This document shows positions 26,891 to 36,500 of a stretch of DNA of 64,000 nucleotides, in pieces (position 1 is the stretch's first letter; each line of letters opens with the position of its first letter). Source of the DNA: Mangrovimicrobium sp033283265 (GTDB lineage Bacteria; Pseudomonadota; Gammaproteobacteria; Pseudomonadales; Halieaceae); contig JAWMQN010000005.1 of NCBI GenBank assembly GCA_033283265.1, positions 124,001 to 188,000 of the forward strand. Reading direction: 5' to 3'. The notes under the pieces were generated by a model. The model saw nothing but the letters and a program-made list of their open reading frames with translations. It ran no database searches and was not told the origin of the DNA. The position numbers were made by a program, and so were the translations under genes.

Positions 26891-27682
26891 TTACTCCGGG
26901 GAGAGGCCATTGACCAGCCCGAAGCCGGCGCTCCTGTAGCCGAGCAGGGTCAGCATGTCCGCCGAGGCGAACTGGCGGATTTCCGGCTTCAGGGCCAAAA
27001 ACCAGTTTTCCTGGGTGCGCACGTAGGTCTTCGTATACCAGGCGAAGATCCCGGCGCGGGTCTGGTCGGCCGAACTGTTGCAGCCGGTCTTGTGCCACAG
27101 GCGGCTCTCGAACACGATCATCGAACCCGCCGGGGCTTCCATGGCAACGGTATCGGCGCCCGCGTCCTCCGGCCTGACGCCCCGGCTCAGTTGGTGGCTG
27201 CCGGGCACGATGCGCGTGGCGCCGTTGGTCTCGGTGAAATCATCGATGGCCCAGGCCACGTTCAGGCCCTGCGGTCCGTTGGCCGGCCAGGGCTCGGCGA
27301 GGAAGGTCTGGTCCGCGTGCAGGTGGCCGCCGGCGCAGCCGGGGCTGCAGATGTTGGCGGAAATATTCCCCAGCAGGGCCGGCCAGCCGAGTATCTCGCG
27401 CACATAGGCCAGGGCCAGGGGATGCTCGACAAGGTCCTCGAACAGCGGGTCGCGGCTCAACACGTTCCAGATACGCTGGGTCAGGGACTGGTCGCCGATA
27501 TCGAGGGCGAACTGCTCAATTTCGCGGCCGCGCCGGCGGTCGGAATCCGCGGCGCGGTAGAGCGCCTCGCGGGTGCGCTCGAGGGTATCGCCGGCCAGCA
27601 CGCCAGGGACGACGGTGTAGCCATGTTCGCGCAGGTTTTGCAGGCCCTGCTCGAGGGATGTCGTCGGCGCGGGGGCAGTCAT
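26891..27682 (-). CDS. Phytanoyl-CoA dioxygenase (PhyH) family protein, first of a tandem pair
   Basis: 263 aa from ATG 27682; the long upstream extension of the frame lies inside the SnoaL gene and is rejected. The Fe(II) triad is in HLHADQTF (His, Asp) and LWHKTGCN (His), with NGATRIVPGSHQ between and an Arg in TRAGIFAWY for 2-oxoglutarate. The start overlaps the SnoaL stop by ATGA (27679-27682), so translation is coupled. It should hydroxylate an organic substrate in the cytoplasm using O2, Fe(II) and 2-oxoglutarate. Confidence 0.88.
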   Translation of the reverse strand: MTAPAPTTSLEQGLQNLREHGYTVVPGVLAGDTLERTREALYRAADSDRRRGREIEQFALDIGDQSLTQRIWNVLSRDPLFEDLVEHPLALAYVREILGWPALLGNISANICSPGCAGGHLHADQTFLAEPWPANGPQGLNVAWAIDDFTETNGATRIVPGSHQLSRGVRPEDAGADTVAMEAPAGSMIVFESRLWHKTGCNSSADQTRAGIFAWYTKTYVRTQENWFLALKPEIRQFASADMLTLLGYRSAGFGLVNGLSPE

Positions 27683-28083
27683 GGGCGAGCTCCGGTCGCA
27701 GCCTCGTCTACCGGCAGGGATCCGGAAAGATCGATGTATTCCTCGAGGCGGGCAATGAGGCCGTCTGTGAAGTTGACGAATACGCAGCAGGGTTTGGCTT
27801 TCAGGGCGCCGTCGTTGCCGCGCAGCAGGAAGTGGTGGCGCTGCACCAGCCCGCCGGGGATCGGGTCCCACCTGACGCAAGCTATGGAATTTTCGGCAAA
27901 CCCGTTGAACAGGCCCTGCCAGCCGGCCGCCGCCTGCTGCAGGGTCTGCTCGACGCCGTCGAAGTTGTGCCAGAAGACGGCGTCTTCGCTGCAACAGTCG
28001 ATGGCGCCCTGCAGGTCCTTGCGGCTCAGGGCTCGATAGAAATTGTCGACGACTTGCGCCATCGCTGCGGGGCTGCCGGGCAA
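27679..28083 (-). CDS. SnoaL-like protein, first gene of the P2 operon
   Basis: 134 aa if TTG 28083 is used, which has GGGGGAG just upstream; ATG 28062 (MAQVVDNFYRAL) is an in-frame alternative without a ribosome site. The pattern VVDNFYRALSRKDLQGAIDCCSEDAVFWHN, given only as a guide at residues ~10-40 in two parts, is a typical nuclear-transport-factor-2 start; FLLRGNDG and LIARLEEYID close the barrel. It is the first gene after promoter P2 and overlaps the PhyH gene by 4 bp. Possible roles are isomerase, hydrolase or binding protein. Confidence 0.75.
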   Translation of the reverse strand: MPGSPAAMAQVVDNFYRALSRKDLQGAIDCCSEDAVFWHNFDGVEQTLQQAAAGWQGLFNGFAENSIACVRWDPIPGGLVQRHHFLLRGNDGALKAKPCCVFVNFTDGLIARLEEYIDLSGSLPVDEAATGARP

Positions 28084-28127
28084 ACCACTCCCCCTCTTTA
28101 CTTATGGGAATCAAGGGATGAAGCGGC

Positions 28128-28173
28128 AGTTTAAGGTCAGCCACCGGCCAGATCAATAGCTGACGATTTGTTA
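28128..28173 (-). promoter_or_regulatory. Promoter P2 with conserved upstream element, near-twin of P1
   Basis: On the minus strand: TAACAAATCGTCAG element, -35 TTGATC (28151-28156), 17-bp spacer, -10 TAAACT (28128-28133), then a ~37-nt leader to the TTG start of the SnoaL gene. It matches P1 at 23 of 25 positions in 28149-28173. The agreement covers both the -35 box and the sequence beyond it, which suggests a common regulator rather than just a common sigma factor. Confidence 0.72.
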
Positions 28174-28216
28174 TTTTTTTAATCCGGTCGCGCCCGGGCC
28201 GGGCGTGGCAGCCGAC

Positions 28217-28594
28217 CTACTTGGGAATGGGCGTCTGCTGGTAGGCCAGCAGGCGCCAGGCATCACCCTCCTTCGCCCAGACCGACAGCGAGCGGTTGTC
28301 GATGGCCCGCGGCCGCCCGGCCACTTCCACGTCGGCGGTAAGGCGGGAAAACAGCAGGGCGCTGTCGCCCTGCTCGACCACCCGCTGGTCGCTCACCGCC
28401 AGGGACTTGTAGACGATAGTGCCGGAGCCCACCTTGTCCAGCAGGGCTGGCTTGTCGTCGTAGGTCGCGGTCAGGTGACCGAAGGCCAGGCGCTCGGACA
28501 ACAGCGGTGCCAGCGCCTCGGCATTTCCCTCGCGCAGGGCCTGGCAGCGCAGCTCCTCGTTGGCGAGAATGGTCGTGGTGATATCGGTACTCAT
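28217..28594 (-). CDS. SnoaL/DUF4440-like protein
   Basis: 125 aa from ATG 28594, with GGGAG upstream; the track includes seven extra N-terminal codons. The start TTTILANEELRCQALREGN and the end SLSVWAKEGDAWRLLAYQQTPIP are the usual first helix and last strand of the DUF4440/SnoaL fold. It is the last gene of the operon B12-binding subunit, acyl-CoA ligase, SnoaL, 33 bp after the ligase. Function not known; the operon context suggests an acyl-CoA or free-acid intermediate. Confidence 0.8.
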   Translation of the reverse strand: MSTDITTTILANEELRCQALREGNAEALAPLLSERLAFGHLTATYDDKPALLDKVGSGTIVYKSLAVSDQRVVEQGDSALLFSRLTADVEVAGRPRAIDNRSLSVWAKEGDAWRLLAYQQTPIPK

Positions 28595-28627
28595 CGCTTT
28601 CTCCCTTGTCATCACTGGCGGGCCGGG

Positions 28628-30166
28628 TCAGTTGACCTGGCGGCCCTCCTCGGGCCAGAACTGCCTGCGCAGCTCCCGCTTGAGCACCTTGTTGGTGGCG
28701 CCCTTGGGCAGTTCGGCCAGAATCTTGATCTGCCGCGGTTTCTTGTAGCCGGCGATCTTGTCGTCCAGCCAGGCCATCAGCGCGTCCTCGCAGAACTCGC
28801 CCGCAGCCGAGGGCACGATACAGGCAGTGACGATTTCCCCCCAGCGCTCGCTGGGGGCGCCGACCACCGCCACTTCGCTGATGCCCTCGTAGCTGTCCAG
28901 CACCCGCTCCACCTCCGAGGGGTAGACGTTGAGACCGCCGGAGATGATCAGGTCGCGCTTGCGATCGCGCAGGGACAGGAAGCCCCTGTCGTCGATCACG
29001 CCGACGTCGCCGGTGGCGTACCAGCCGGGCTCGGGAAACACTTCCGCCGTCGCCTCCGGGTTGTCCCAGTAGCCGCTCATGAGATGCTCGCCGGCAACGA
29101 AGAGTTCGCCCTCCTCACCGGGGGGCAGCAGCCGGCCCTGCTCGTCGCGAACCTGGATGTCCGAGGCCAGCGCCGGGCGTCCTGCGGATTCCGCCAGCAC
29201 CGAGGGGTCGTCGAGGCCGGCGTAGTCGTCGGGTGTTACCAGGGTGATCGGATGCGGCGCCTCGCTGGTGCCGTAGACCTGGGTGAGGATCGGGCCGAGT
29301 TGCTCGACGCATTTGCCGAACAGGTTGTTGGTGATCGGCGCACCACCGAAGGATATCTGCCGCATGCCACGCACCTGCCCGACGGCGTGACGCTCACTCT
29401 CGAGGATCATCTGCAGCATGGTGGGGACGAGGAAGGTGTGGGAGCCGCCGCGTGTCTCGACGATCCGGCCGAGTTCGCCGGGATCGAACTTCTCCATGAG
29501 GATATTGCGCGCGCCGACGGCGAGGAAGGACAGCACCTTCGAGCCGCTGCCGTGGCTCAGGGGGCCGCAGTGGACCATGGCCGAGTTGCGGTCGATATCC
29601 AGCTCGCTCGCCACCATGTTGAGCATTGCCGCCATGCGCCCGCCCTGGCTGTGGGTGGCGCCCTTGGGCCGCCCGGTAGTGCCGCTGGTATACAGGATGT
29701 AGGCCGGGTCCGCGGCGCTCACCGCGGCGGCGTTCAGCCCCGCTGCCGCCCGGGCCAGGGCGCCTTCATAGCTGGCGCTCCCGTCGCCCACGCAGAGCAC
29801 CTGCAGGCCGCCAATGGAGGCGTCGGCTATCTTCTCGTAGAGGCTTTCGGTGGTAACCAGTACGCTGGCATTGGAGTGATTGAGTATGTAGCGGCACTCA
29901 TCCGGGCTCAGCCGGGTACCGATGGCAACCCGGGTGACGCCCGCGCGCATGCAGGCCAGGTCCACCTCGACACATTCCACCCGGTTGGGCAGGAGTATCG
30001 CCACCGGGCGCGCAAGACTGGCTCCCAGGCCGAGCAGCGCGTTGCCCAGCCGCCCGCTGCGCTCGCGCAGCGCCCGATAGCTGAGGCTTCGCTCGCCGTC
30101 CTCAACTGCCACCCGCTCGGCAAACAGAGGCAGCACCCGTTCCACGAATTTTTGCGTCGTAATCAC
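28628..30166 (-). CDS. AMP-dependent acyl-CoA synthetase (ligase)
   Basis: 512 aa from GTG 30166. All ANL-superfamily motifs are present: P-loop YTSGTTGRPKGAT, A5-type YGTSEAPHP, ATGDVGVIDDRGFLSLRDR with the AMP-ribose Asp, the hinge RKRDLIISGGLNVYPSEVE, and the catalytic Lys near the end in GATNKVLKREL. It should activate a carboxylic acid to its acyl-adenylate and then its CoA thioester. It sits 92 bp after the B12-binding mutase subunit gene under the AGTATACT-controlled promoter, so it probably makes the acyl-CoA that the mutase or its neighbours consume. Substrate length and shape cannot be read. Confidence 0.92.
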   Translation of the reverse strand: MITTQKFVERVLPLFAERVAVEDGERSLSYRALRERSGRLGNALLGLGASLARPVAILLPNRVECVEVDLACMRAGVTRVAIGTRLSPDECRYILNHSNASVLVTTESLYEKIADASIGGLQVLCVGDGSASYEGALARAAAGLNAAAVSAADPAYILYTSGTTGRPKGATHSQGGRMAAMLNMVASELDIDRNSAMVHCGPLSHGSGSKVLSFLAVGARNILMEKFDPGELGRIVETRGGSHTFLVPTMLQMILESERHAVGQVRGMRQISFGGAPITNNLFGKCVEQLGPILTQVYGTSEAPHPITLVTPDDYAGLDDPSVLAESAGRPALASDIQVRDEQGRLLPPGEEGELFVAGEHLMSGYWDNPEATAEVFPEPGWYATGDVGVIDDRGFLSLRDRKRDLIISGGLNVYPSEVERVLDSYEGISEVAVVGAPSERWGEIVTACIVPSAAGEFCEDALMAWLDDKIAGYKKPRQIKILAELPKGATNKVLKRELRRQFWPEEGRQVN

Positions 30167-30258
30167 TTTTATCTCACTGGCGGCTGCAGGGCGCCTCAGC
30201 GCTGGCCTGCGGGGAATCGTGCGACCGGGCGGCGCCCGGAAACCTGGCGGTGTGGCGG

Positions 30259-30804
30259 CTAGCCGGCCAGGCCGGAGACCGGCTCCTGCCCCGTTTCGCG
30301 CGGGGCGGCGCGGCGGCCATCCAGCGGCAGGATATTGTCCCCACCCAGCGCGGCGGCCCTGGCCGGCCTCAGGCCGAGTTCGCGACTGCGGGAGACGGCC
30401 ACCAGCTCATCGAGCGCGCTGGCGGTGAAGGCCGGGTCGATACCGGTATCCCCCGGATGGAAGGCGCGGTAGACACCGACTTTCTCCAGCGCCGCCGCGT
30501 CTTCACGGGGAATGACGCCGCCCACGGCCAGGGGGATGTGCTGGCAGGCGTGAGCGTCCAGCTCGTTGCGTACCGAGGCGGCCAGGCCGACATGGGCGCC
30601 GGAGAGGATCGACAGCGCAACCACATCCACCTCCTTGTCAGCTGCCACCCTGGCCACCTGCGCGGGAGTCTGGCGGATGCCCAGGGCAATCACCTCGAAA
30701 CCCTCGTCGCGCAGCAGTCGCGCCAGGACCTTGAGACCCCTGTCGTGCCCGTCCAGGCCGACCTTCGAAACCAGAATTTTTCCACGCTGTGCCTGATAGC
30801 CCAT
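30259..30804 (-). CDS. Cobalamin-binding small subunit of an acyl-CoA mutase
   Basis: 181 aa. A B12-binding Rossmann domain shows DGHDRG (the DxHxxG lower-ligand loop, residues 19-24), then VALSILSGAH (the SxL element) and IPLAVGGVIP (the GG motif). The size fits the separate small subunit of split mutases, such as 2-hydroxyisobutyryl-CoA or archaeal methylmalonyl-CoA mutases, with a ~45-residue C-terminal extension. The only large subunit in the window is at 50548-52191, 20 kb away and in the opposite orientation, yet both have an AGTATACT operator. No MeaB-type G-protein chaperone is seen. Confidence 0.92.
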   Translation of the reverse strand: MGYQAQRGKILVSKVGLDGHDRGLKVLARLLRDEGFEVIALGIRQTPAQVARVAADKEVDVVALSILSGAHVGLAASVRNELDAHACQHIPLAVGGVIPREDAAALEKVGVYRAFHPGDTGIDPAFTASALDELVAVSRSRELGLRPARAAALGGDNILPLDGRRAAPRETGQEPVSGLAG

Positions 30805-30835
30805 GCCCGACGCTCCCTCGCTCCAAGGATTTATG

Positions 30836-30866
30836 ATAAGTATACTTATTATATTGCGAAATACAA
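30836..30866 (-). promoter_or_regulatory. Operator A (AGTATACT palindrome) over the promoter of the mutase small subunit operon
   Basis: ATAAGTATACTTAT (30836-30849) is a perfect 14-bp palindrome. On the minus strand it contains the -10 box TATACT (30839-30844), with -35 TTGTAT (30861-30866) at 16-bp spacing. It lies 32 bp upstream of the ATG of the B12-binding subunit. A repressor bound here would block RNA polymerase. Sister sites are at 42462, 45224 and 47553. Confidence 0.75.
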
Positions 30867-30926
30867 GCTGGCTGTCCTGGACTACCCGCCGATACGCTTC
30901 GCTTGCCAGTAATCGGCCCCGCTCCC

Positions 30927-31082
30927 CTACCCCGGGTTTCGCCAGGCCAGGGCAGCCGAATCCGCGAAATGAGCGGCCACGGCCGCCAGGTCGAGGGGCT
31001 CTGTCCCGCGGTCATGGTGCTGTAGAAGGAGCTGGTTCTGCGCATGCTGGAGGGCAACACCGCCCCCGCCAGAAACTTGCAT
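30927..31082 (-). CDS. Unrecognised small ORF, 51 codons, possible gene remnant
   Basis: ATG 31082 to TAG 30927. The product has a Gly-rich start followed by a helical stretch ending AAHFADSAALAWRNPG. Codon use looks coding-like and the C-terminal half could be an amphipathic helix. I find no family motif and no ribosome site. It may be the tail of a decayed gene or chance. Confidence 0.2.
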   Translation of the reverse strand: MQVSGGGGVALQHAQNQLLLQHHDRGTEPLDLAAVAAHFADSAALAWRNPG

Positions 31083-31191
31083 AGAGCAGCGGAGACTGGA
31101 CCAGAAGCTTGCTTAGACAGAGTTCGAATTTATTGTGCCGCGGGGCAAGGGGCTATACTGGGCGTGCACTTCCCGCAGAGGAGGCAAGGTC

Positions 31192-31692
31192 ATGAGTCTT
31201 TCCCCTGTCATTGAAAACTACCTGAACACACAGCAGGTTTCCTACGGCCTGCTGGCACACCCCCACTCCAGCAGCTCACTGCAAACCGCCCGCGCGGCAC
31301 ACGTCACGCCAGCCCAACTGGCCAAGGGCGTGGTGATCCGCAGCGGCGAGCGGCTGATGATGGGCGTGCTGCCGGCTTCCCACCAGTTGATGCTCGACTG
31401 GGTGGACCGGGACTACGGCGGCCACTTCCAGCTGGTGAAAGAGGGAGAACTGCCCGGGTTGTTCCCCGACTGCGAACTCGGTGCGATCCCGGCACTGGGC
31501 CAGGCCTACGGGATAAAAGTGGTGTGGGACAACAGCCTGCGCCACGCCGCAGAGGTCTACCTGGAAGCCGGCGACCATCGTCACCTGGTGCGGCTGGGGC
31601 GCGATGATTTCATGTCGCTGATGGCGACAGCGGATTACGCCACGATCAGCTGCAGCGCTGATACCGCGGAGTACTATCGGCACATCCACTGA
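31192..31692 (+). CDS. YbaK/EbsC-type aminoacyl-tRNA deacylase-like protein
   Basis: 166 aa from ATG 31192, with GAGGAGG at 31179-31185; the track starts 19 codons earlier without a ribosome site. The prolyl-tRNA editing (YbaK) fold is indicated by TARAAHVTPAQLAKGVVIRSGERLMMGVLPA, quoted in two halves of the same stretch around residues 35-65, where the Lys in LAKGV is the family's conserved catalytic lysine. Such proteins hydrolyse mischarged tRNAs. It is a stand-alone house-keeping-like gene ahead of the signalling genes, with a possible weak promoter 40 bp upstream. Confidence 0.8.
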   Translation: MSLSPVIENYLNTQQVSYGLLAHPHSSSSLQTARAAHVTPAQLAKGVVIRSGERLMMGVLPASHQLMLDWVDRDYGGHFQLVKEGELPGLFPDCELGAIPALGQAYGIKVVWDNSLRHAAEVYLEAGDHRHLVRLGRDDFMSLMATADYATISCSADTAEYYRHIH

Positions 31693-31768
31693 CCGGGGTG
31701 GCAGCCGCGGCCGCTCCGGGCGGCGCAGGCACGGGTGTGCGCCGCCTGCTGCAACTATACTTCCCAAG

Positions 31769-33565
31769 ATGGAAAACGACCGTTCAGATACCGCCGTCGA
31801 CATCAGCGCTGGCAATGAAAACCGCGCCAGGGGAGCGACATTGCTGGTGGTGGACGACGACCCCATGGTGCGCAAGATCCTTACCCGGGGTCTTGCCAGG
31901 CTCGATCCGGCCGAGGTGCTGGAGGTCGACGACGGCATGGCAGCGCAGGAAGTGCTGAAAACAAAGCAGGTGGACGTCGTGGTCACCGACTTGCTCATGC
32001 CCCACATGAGCGGTCTCGAGCTGATGAAGTGGGCCCAAGAGCACTGCCCGGAACCGCTGTGGATCGTCCTCTCCGGGCTCGAGACCTTCGATGCCGCCGT
32101 CGACGCGCTGCAACTGGGCGCTTTCGACTACCTGGCGAAACCGCCCGAGGTACAGCGGGTACGGGTCGCGGTGCGCAATGCACTGGACCAGCTGGAGCTG
32201 GTGCGGGAACGCAAGCGGCTGTACGCGACGCTTGAGCAGCGCAACACACAACTGGCGGAAAAAGTTGATCAGCTGGAGCAGGTCTGCCGCCTGCTCGAGG
32301 AGCAGGCCGGCGTCATCCAGGCAGACCTGGACCGGGCCGAGGTCATCCAGCGGGCGCTGCTGCCCCAGGAACCCCCGGCGCTCGACGGCTGGTGCATGGA
32401 AACCCTCTACCGACCCGGCAGCAGTGTCGGCGGCGACTTCTACGACGTCATCGTACTCAACCGCGAGCACCTCGGGCTGGTAGTTGCCGATGTGTCCGGA
32501 CACGGCGTCGCCGCGGCCATGCTCTCGGTGCTGTTCAAGCTGCGCCTGAGCTTTTTCGATCACGACAACCGGCTGCTGACGCCAAGCGAGGTACTGGCCA
32601 ACCTGAACCGCAGGCTGCTCGAAACTGTATCGGCGCCGGGCACCTTTATCACCGCCGCCTATGTACTGCTGAACCGGCAAAGCGGCGAGCTGAAGATGGC
32701 ATCGGCGGGACATCCGCCGTGCATTCGCGCCACCGCCGACGGAAGTTACCAGCTGCTGCAGCGCACCGGTCCGGCACTGGGCCTGGACGCCGGCTCCACC
32801 TACGCGGAGACAGGCTGCCAGCTCGACGCCGGTGACCGCTTGCTGCTCTACACCGACGGGGTGCTCGGAGTGGCGGCAAGCTACTCGACTGACGACCTCG
32901 CCAACACCCTGTGCTCCGACATCGACCGGGCAGCGCTGCCCGGCACCCTGTACCGGGCGGCAATCGGGGACGGCGCGGGAGATCGTGACGACATAACCAT
33001 CATCCTCCTCGAGCGCTGCCAGGGCGCCAGCCACTTCGACGACACGCCGGGCACCGAGGAGCACCCGGCACCCCAGGCGCCGCCCACCCAGCCCGAATTA
33101 CTGCAGGCGGTGCGGGGCAATCACGCCTTTATCAGTATCAATGGGGCAGCCACCTGGACCTGTAGCCAGACCTTTCTCGATTCCACCAGCGCCCTCCTGG
33201 CGCGCTGTGACAAGCTGACCATCGACCTGGGAGACTGCGAATACCTCGACAGCACCTGCCTCGGCACCCTGCACGAGATCGTGATGTCGCGACCCGACGC
33301 GGTTTTCCTGCAACGACTGCCCGACAGTATCCGGGAAAATTTTTCCGAGCTGAGCATGAACGCAGTCCTGAGCCACACCACTCCTTCGGCCGATCCCCTC
33401 CCGGAGGACATGGCGCCATTGCGGCGCGTGGATGCCGACGCGGCGACGCAGGGCGCGCGCATGCTCAGCGCGCACGAGACGCTGGCATCGCTGAGCCCGA
33501 AAAACCGCGAGGTGTTTCAAGGGGTGGTCGAATCGCTGCGTGCCGACCTGGACCGCAACGAGTAG
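31769..33565 (+). CDS. Response regulator with SpoIIE/PP2C phosphatase and fused STAS domain
   Basis: 598 aa in four parts. A receiver domain (residues ~24-140) has the acidic pair at 29-31, phospho-acceptor Asp74 (VVTDLLMP) and Lys124. A coiled coil follows at ~140-195. A SpoIIE-type phosphatase (~195-420) has metal ligands in GGDFYD, ADVSGHG and DRDD. A C-terminal STAS domain (~445-540) has a candidate phospho-Ser495 in LDSTCLG. In the HsbR/RsbU logic the phosphatase dephosphorylates a STAS anti-sigma antagonist; here the STAS domain is on the same chain. The gene converges on the hybrid kinase with adjacent stop codons, which suggests a kinase-regulator pair. Confidence 0.9.
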   Translation: MENDRSDTAVDISAGNENRARGATLLVVDDDPMVRKILTRGLARLDPAEVLEVDDGMAAQEVLKTKQVDVVVTDLLMPHMSGLELMKWAQEHCPEPLWIVLSGLETFDAAVDALQLGAFDYLAKPPEVQRVRVAVRNALDQLELVRERKRLYATLEQRNTQLAEKVDQLEQVCRLLEEQAGVIQADLDRAEVIQRALLPQEPPALDGWCMETLYRPGSSVGGDFYDVIVLNREHLGLVVADVSGHGVAAAMLSVLFKLRLSFFDHDNRLLTPSEVLANLNRRLLETVSAPGTFITAAYVLLNRQSGELKMASAGHPPCIRATADGSYQLLQRTGPALGLDAGSTYAETGCQLDAGDRLLLYTDGVLGVAASYSTDDLANTLCSDIDRAALPGTLYRAAIGDGAGDRDDITIILLERCQGASHFDDTPGTEEHPAPQAPPTQPELLQAVRGNHAFISINGAATWTCSQTFLDSTSALLARCDKLTIDLGDCEYLDSTCLGTLHEIVMSRPDAVFLQRLPDSIRENFSELSMNAVLSHTTPSADPLPEDMAPLRRVDADAATQGARMLSAHETLASLSPKNREVFQGVVESLRADLDRNE

Positions 33566-36500
33566 CTATCCCTCTCCTCCCCGGTCACCGCCCGCCGCAG
33601 CCGCCTGGCCTCGCATGGACGCCAGCGCCGCTGACAGCGCCGCCGCCTCCTGTTTCAGGTCTGCGAGCGCCGCGGCGGCCGCGCCGGTGTCTTGCTCCCG
33701 CCCCATGTTTTCCAGCACCAGTGCAGCGGTGGCCACGGCGCGGCCGCCAATGACCTGCGCCGAGCCCTTGAGGGTATGCGCCGCGCGCTGCAGCACTTCG
33801 GCCTCCTCCGCGGCAATCGCCGCCTCGATATCGGCTACCAGGGAGGGACACTGGTCCAGGAACATGTCCGCCAGCTCGAGCAACAGGACCTCGTCGCCAT
33901 CCAGCTTCTCCAGTGCACCCTGCCAATCCAGGCAAGCCACTTCCCCGGGGCTGGCCGGGGCGGCCACCGCCAGGTTTCCCCGCTCAGCGCCAGCCGCGAT
34001 CGACTCGACAGCGCGATTCAGGTCGGCAGCGCGAAATGGTTTGCTCACGAAGGCATCCATGCCGGCGGCAAAACACTGCTCCCGGTCTTCGGTGGTCGCA
34101 CCCGCGGTCATGGCGATGATCGGGACATGCGTTCCCCCGCTACACTCCCGTGCGCGAATGGCGCGGGTGGCGGCGAGCCCGTCCATGACCGGCATGTGAA
34201 TGTCCATCAACACCACGTCAAACGCCGCCTGGCCAACCGCTGCCACGGCCTCCTGCCCGTTCTGCGCCAGTTCGACAAGGTGGCCACGCCGGGTGAGCAG
34301 GTCCCTGGCCACTTTCTGGTTGACCGGGTTGTCTTCCACCAGCAGTACCCGGCGCGCGGCGACGCCCTCCGGACGCTCCTCCGGGATCCGCTTGCCGGCC
34401 TCGGCCTCGCTCACTCCCAGGGCGTCGGTCATCGCCTGCAACAGGTCAGAGTGCTTGACCGGTTTGAGCAGGATGCGGGAGATGTCGAGTTCTGCCCGCA
34501 GTGCTTCCTGGTCCGAGCGGCCAGCGGAAGTCAGCATCAGGATACGCAGGCCCGCGAGACGGGATTGCTGGCGAATTTTCCCGGCCAGTTCAAAGCCGTC
34601 CATGCGAGGCATCATCACGTCCAGCAGCGCGAGCACGAACTCGGGGCCGTCTCCCCCGGTCCGTTCGAGTTCGGCGAGCGCAGCCTCCCCGCTGTCGACA
34701 ACGCTCACCCGCATCCCCCAGTTCAAAAGCAGCTCCTGCAGGATCATGCGGTTGGTACTGTTGTCGTCGACCACCAGGGCGCGCTGGTTGCGCAGGCTGG
34801 CCGGATGCAGCGGTTCCACCTCGCCCCCCCGGGGCAACTGAAAGTCGACAGCGAAGGAGAACCTGCTGCCCTGACCGACCTTGCTGCTCACGGTCAGGCT
34901 CCCGCCCATCATCTCCGCGAGTTGCGCGGCGATGGCCAGGCCGAGACCGGTGCCGCCGAACTGGCGGGTGGTCGAGGAGTCGGCCTGACCGAAAGCCTCG
35001 AAGATTTTCTGCTGTTCCGATTCTGATATACCCACGCCAGTATCGCGGACTTCGAACACCACACGCGCCGCGCTGTCGCTCTTCGACTCCAGCCGCAGGT
35101 CGACCACTACCTCGCCGGACGGGGTGAACTTGATTGCATTGCCCACCAGGTTTATCACGACCTGCCGCAGTCGCAGCGGGTCACCGAGCAGCCGGTCGGG
35201 CACCTCGGGGGGAATATGGTAGGTCAGCTCCAGGCCACTCTCGGCTGCGCGCAAGGACATGCTCTGCAGGGTATCGCCGAGAATGTCGCGCAGCCTGAAG
35301 GGAACGGTCTCGAGTTCGAGCCCGCCGGCCTCGATCTTGGAAAAGTCCAGGATGTCGTTGATCAGACCCAGCAGCGTATCGGCCGACTTGATGATCAGGG
35401 ACACATACTCCCTCTGCTGGCTGCTGAGTTCGGTGCCCTCCAGCAACTCGGCCATGCCGATGACGCCGTTCATCGGGGTGCGAATCTCGTGGCTCATGGT
35501 GGATAGAAAGCGGCTCTTGGCCTCGGTGAGCTGCACCAGTTGCTCGTTGGCGACCTCCAGCTCCCGGGTCTTGCCTTCCAGCTTCCGCGCCATGCGGTGT
35601 TTGCTGCGGTAGCCGCGAAAGATGATCGCGATCAGGGTGAGCACCAGTATCAGGGCAGCGACGGCCGCGCTGAGGATTACCTGCTGGTTTTCTATGGTGG
35701 TGAGCTGCCTGGCCAGAACGCTATTCTGTTCCGCAATCTGGCGCTCCTGGTTCTCGATCGCCGCCTGCTGGTCTTCCAGGCGCTGCCGGTTCCGGTCGAT
35801 TTTGCTGGAATAACTTTCGATATACGCTTCTTTCTCGGCAAGGATGTTTTCCTTCTCGGACAGCGCGGCGGCATTTTCCAGGAGCCGTTGTTCGCTCTCG
35901 CGCAGCCTGTTTTCATTTAGCGCCAGTGTCGAGCGGGTACCGGTGAGCTGGCGTTCCAGTTCCACCAGTTTCGCCGTGTTCGCCGCCACCTCGCGGCGCT
36001 GGCTTTCAATGGTACTTTTCTGTTCGGCCAGCAACCGCTGCTGCAACTCCAGTTGTTCCATTTGTTGCGTGGCAAGCGCCTTCGCGCGGACCAGTTCGGC
36101 CTCGGTCTCCCGGTAAATCGTCGCGGCGTCGAGCTCGGTACCGCCAAACAGCAGAATATCCTTGGAGAGCTGGAGGCCCGCGTAGACGATATTGCTGCTG
36201 TTGACCTCGAAAGTCAGCCGCGTTTCCGAGGGATGGACGAAGTTCACCATGATATGGCTTTGGTCTTCGCTGCTATCGGTGACGACCAGTGTGTGACTCT
36301 CCAGCAGGGCGCGGTCGATCTTGCGCAAGTCTGCATTCTGCGACCGGGAAAGCACCAGCACGTGGGCGGCCCGGGCTTTCTCGAGGGAACTGAACTGGGT
36401 GACAACCACCGGTTTGCCGCGCACCGACAGCTCCGGTGCCTTGCTTCTGAGGGCTTTCAGGAGTGCCGGGTCGCGGCCATAGAGACCGATGACGAAGCGG

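Larger units (their letters stand above)
30805..31191. other. 387-bp intergenic region with operator A, a small ORF and a weak promoter
   Basis: It holds the MarR-type operator/promoter at 30836-30866. A 51-codon minus-strand frame (30927-31082) has coding-like composition but no clear homology. A possible plus-strand promoter for the YbaK gene, TTGTGC at 31133-31138 and TATACT at 31154-31159, has a short 15-bp spacing. The middle may be the remnant of a lost gene. Confidence 0.5.

Noticed and set aside
31133..31159. Promoter of the YbaK gene as firm call
   Set aside because: Spacing between the boxes is 15 bp, below the usual 16-18, and the TATACT match is common.
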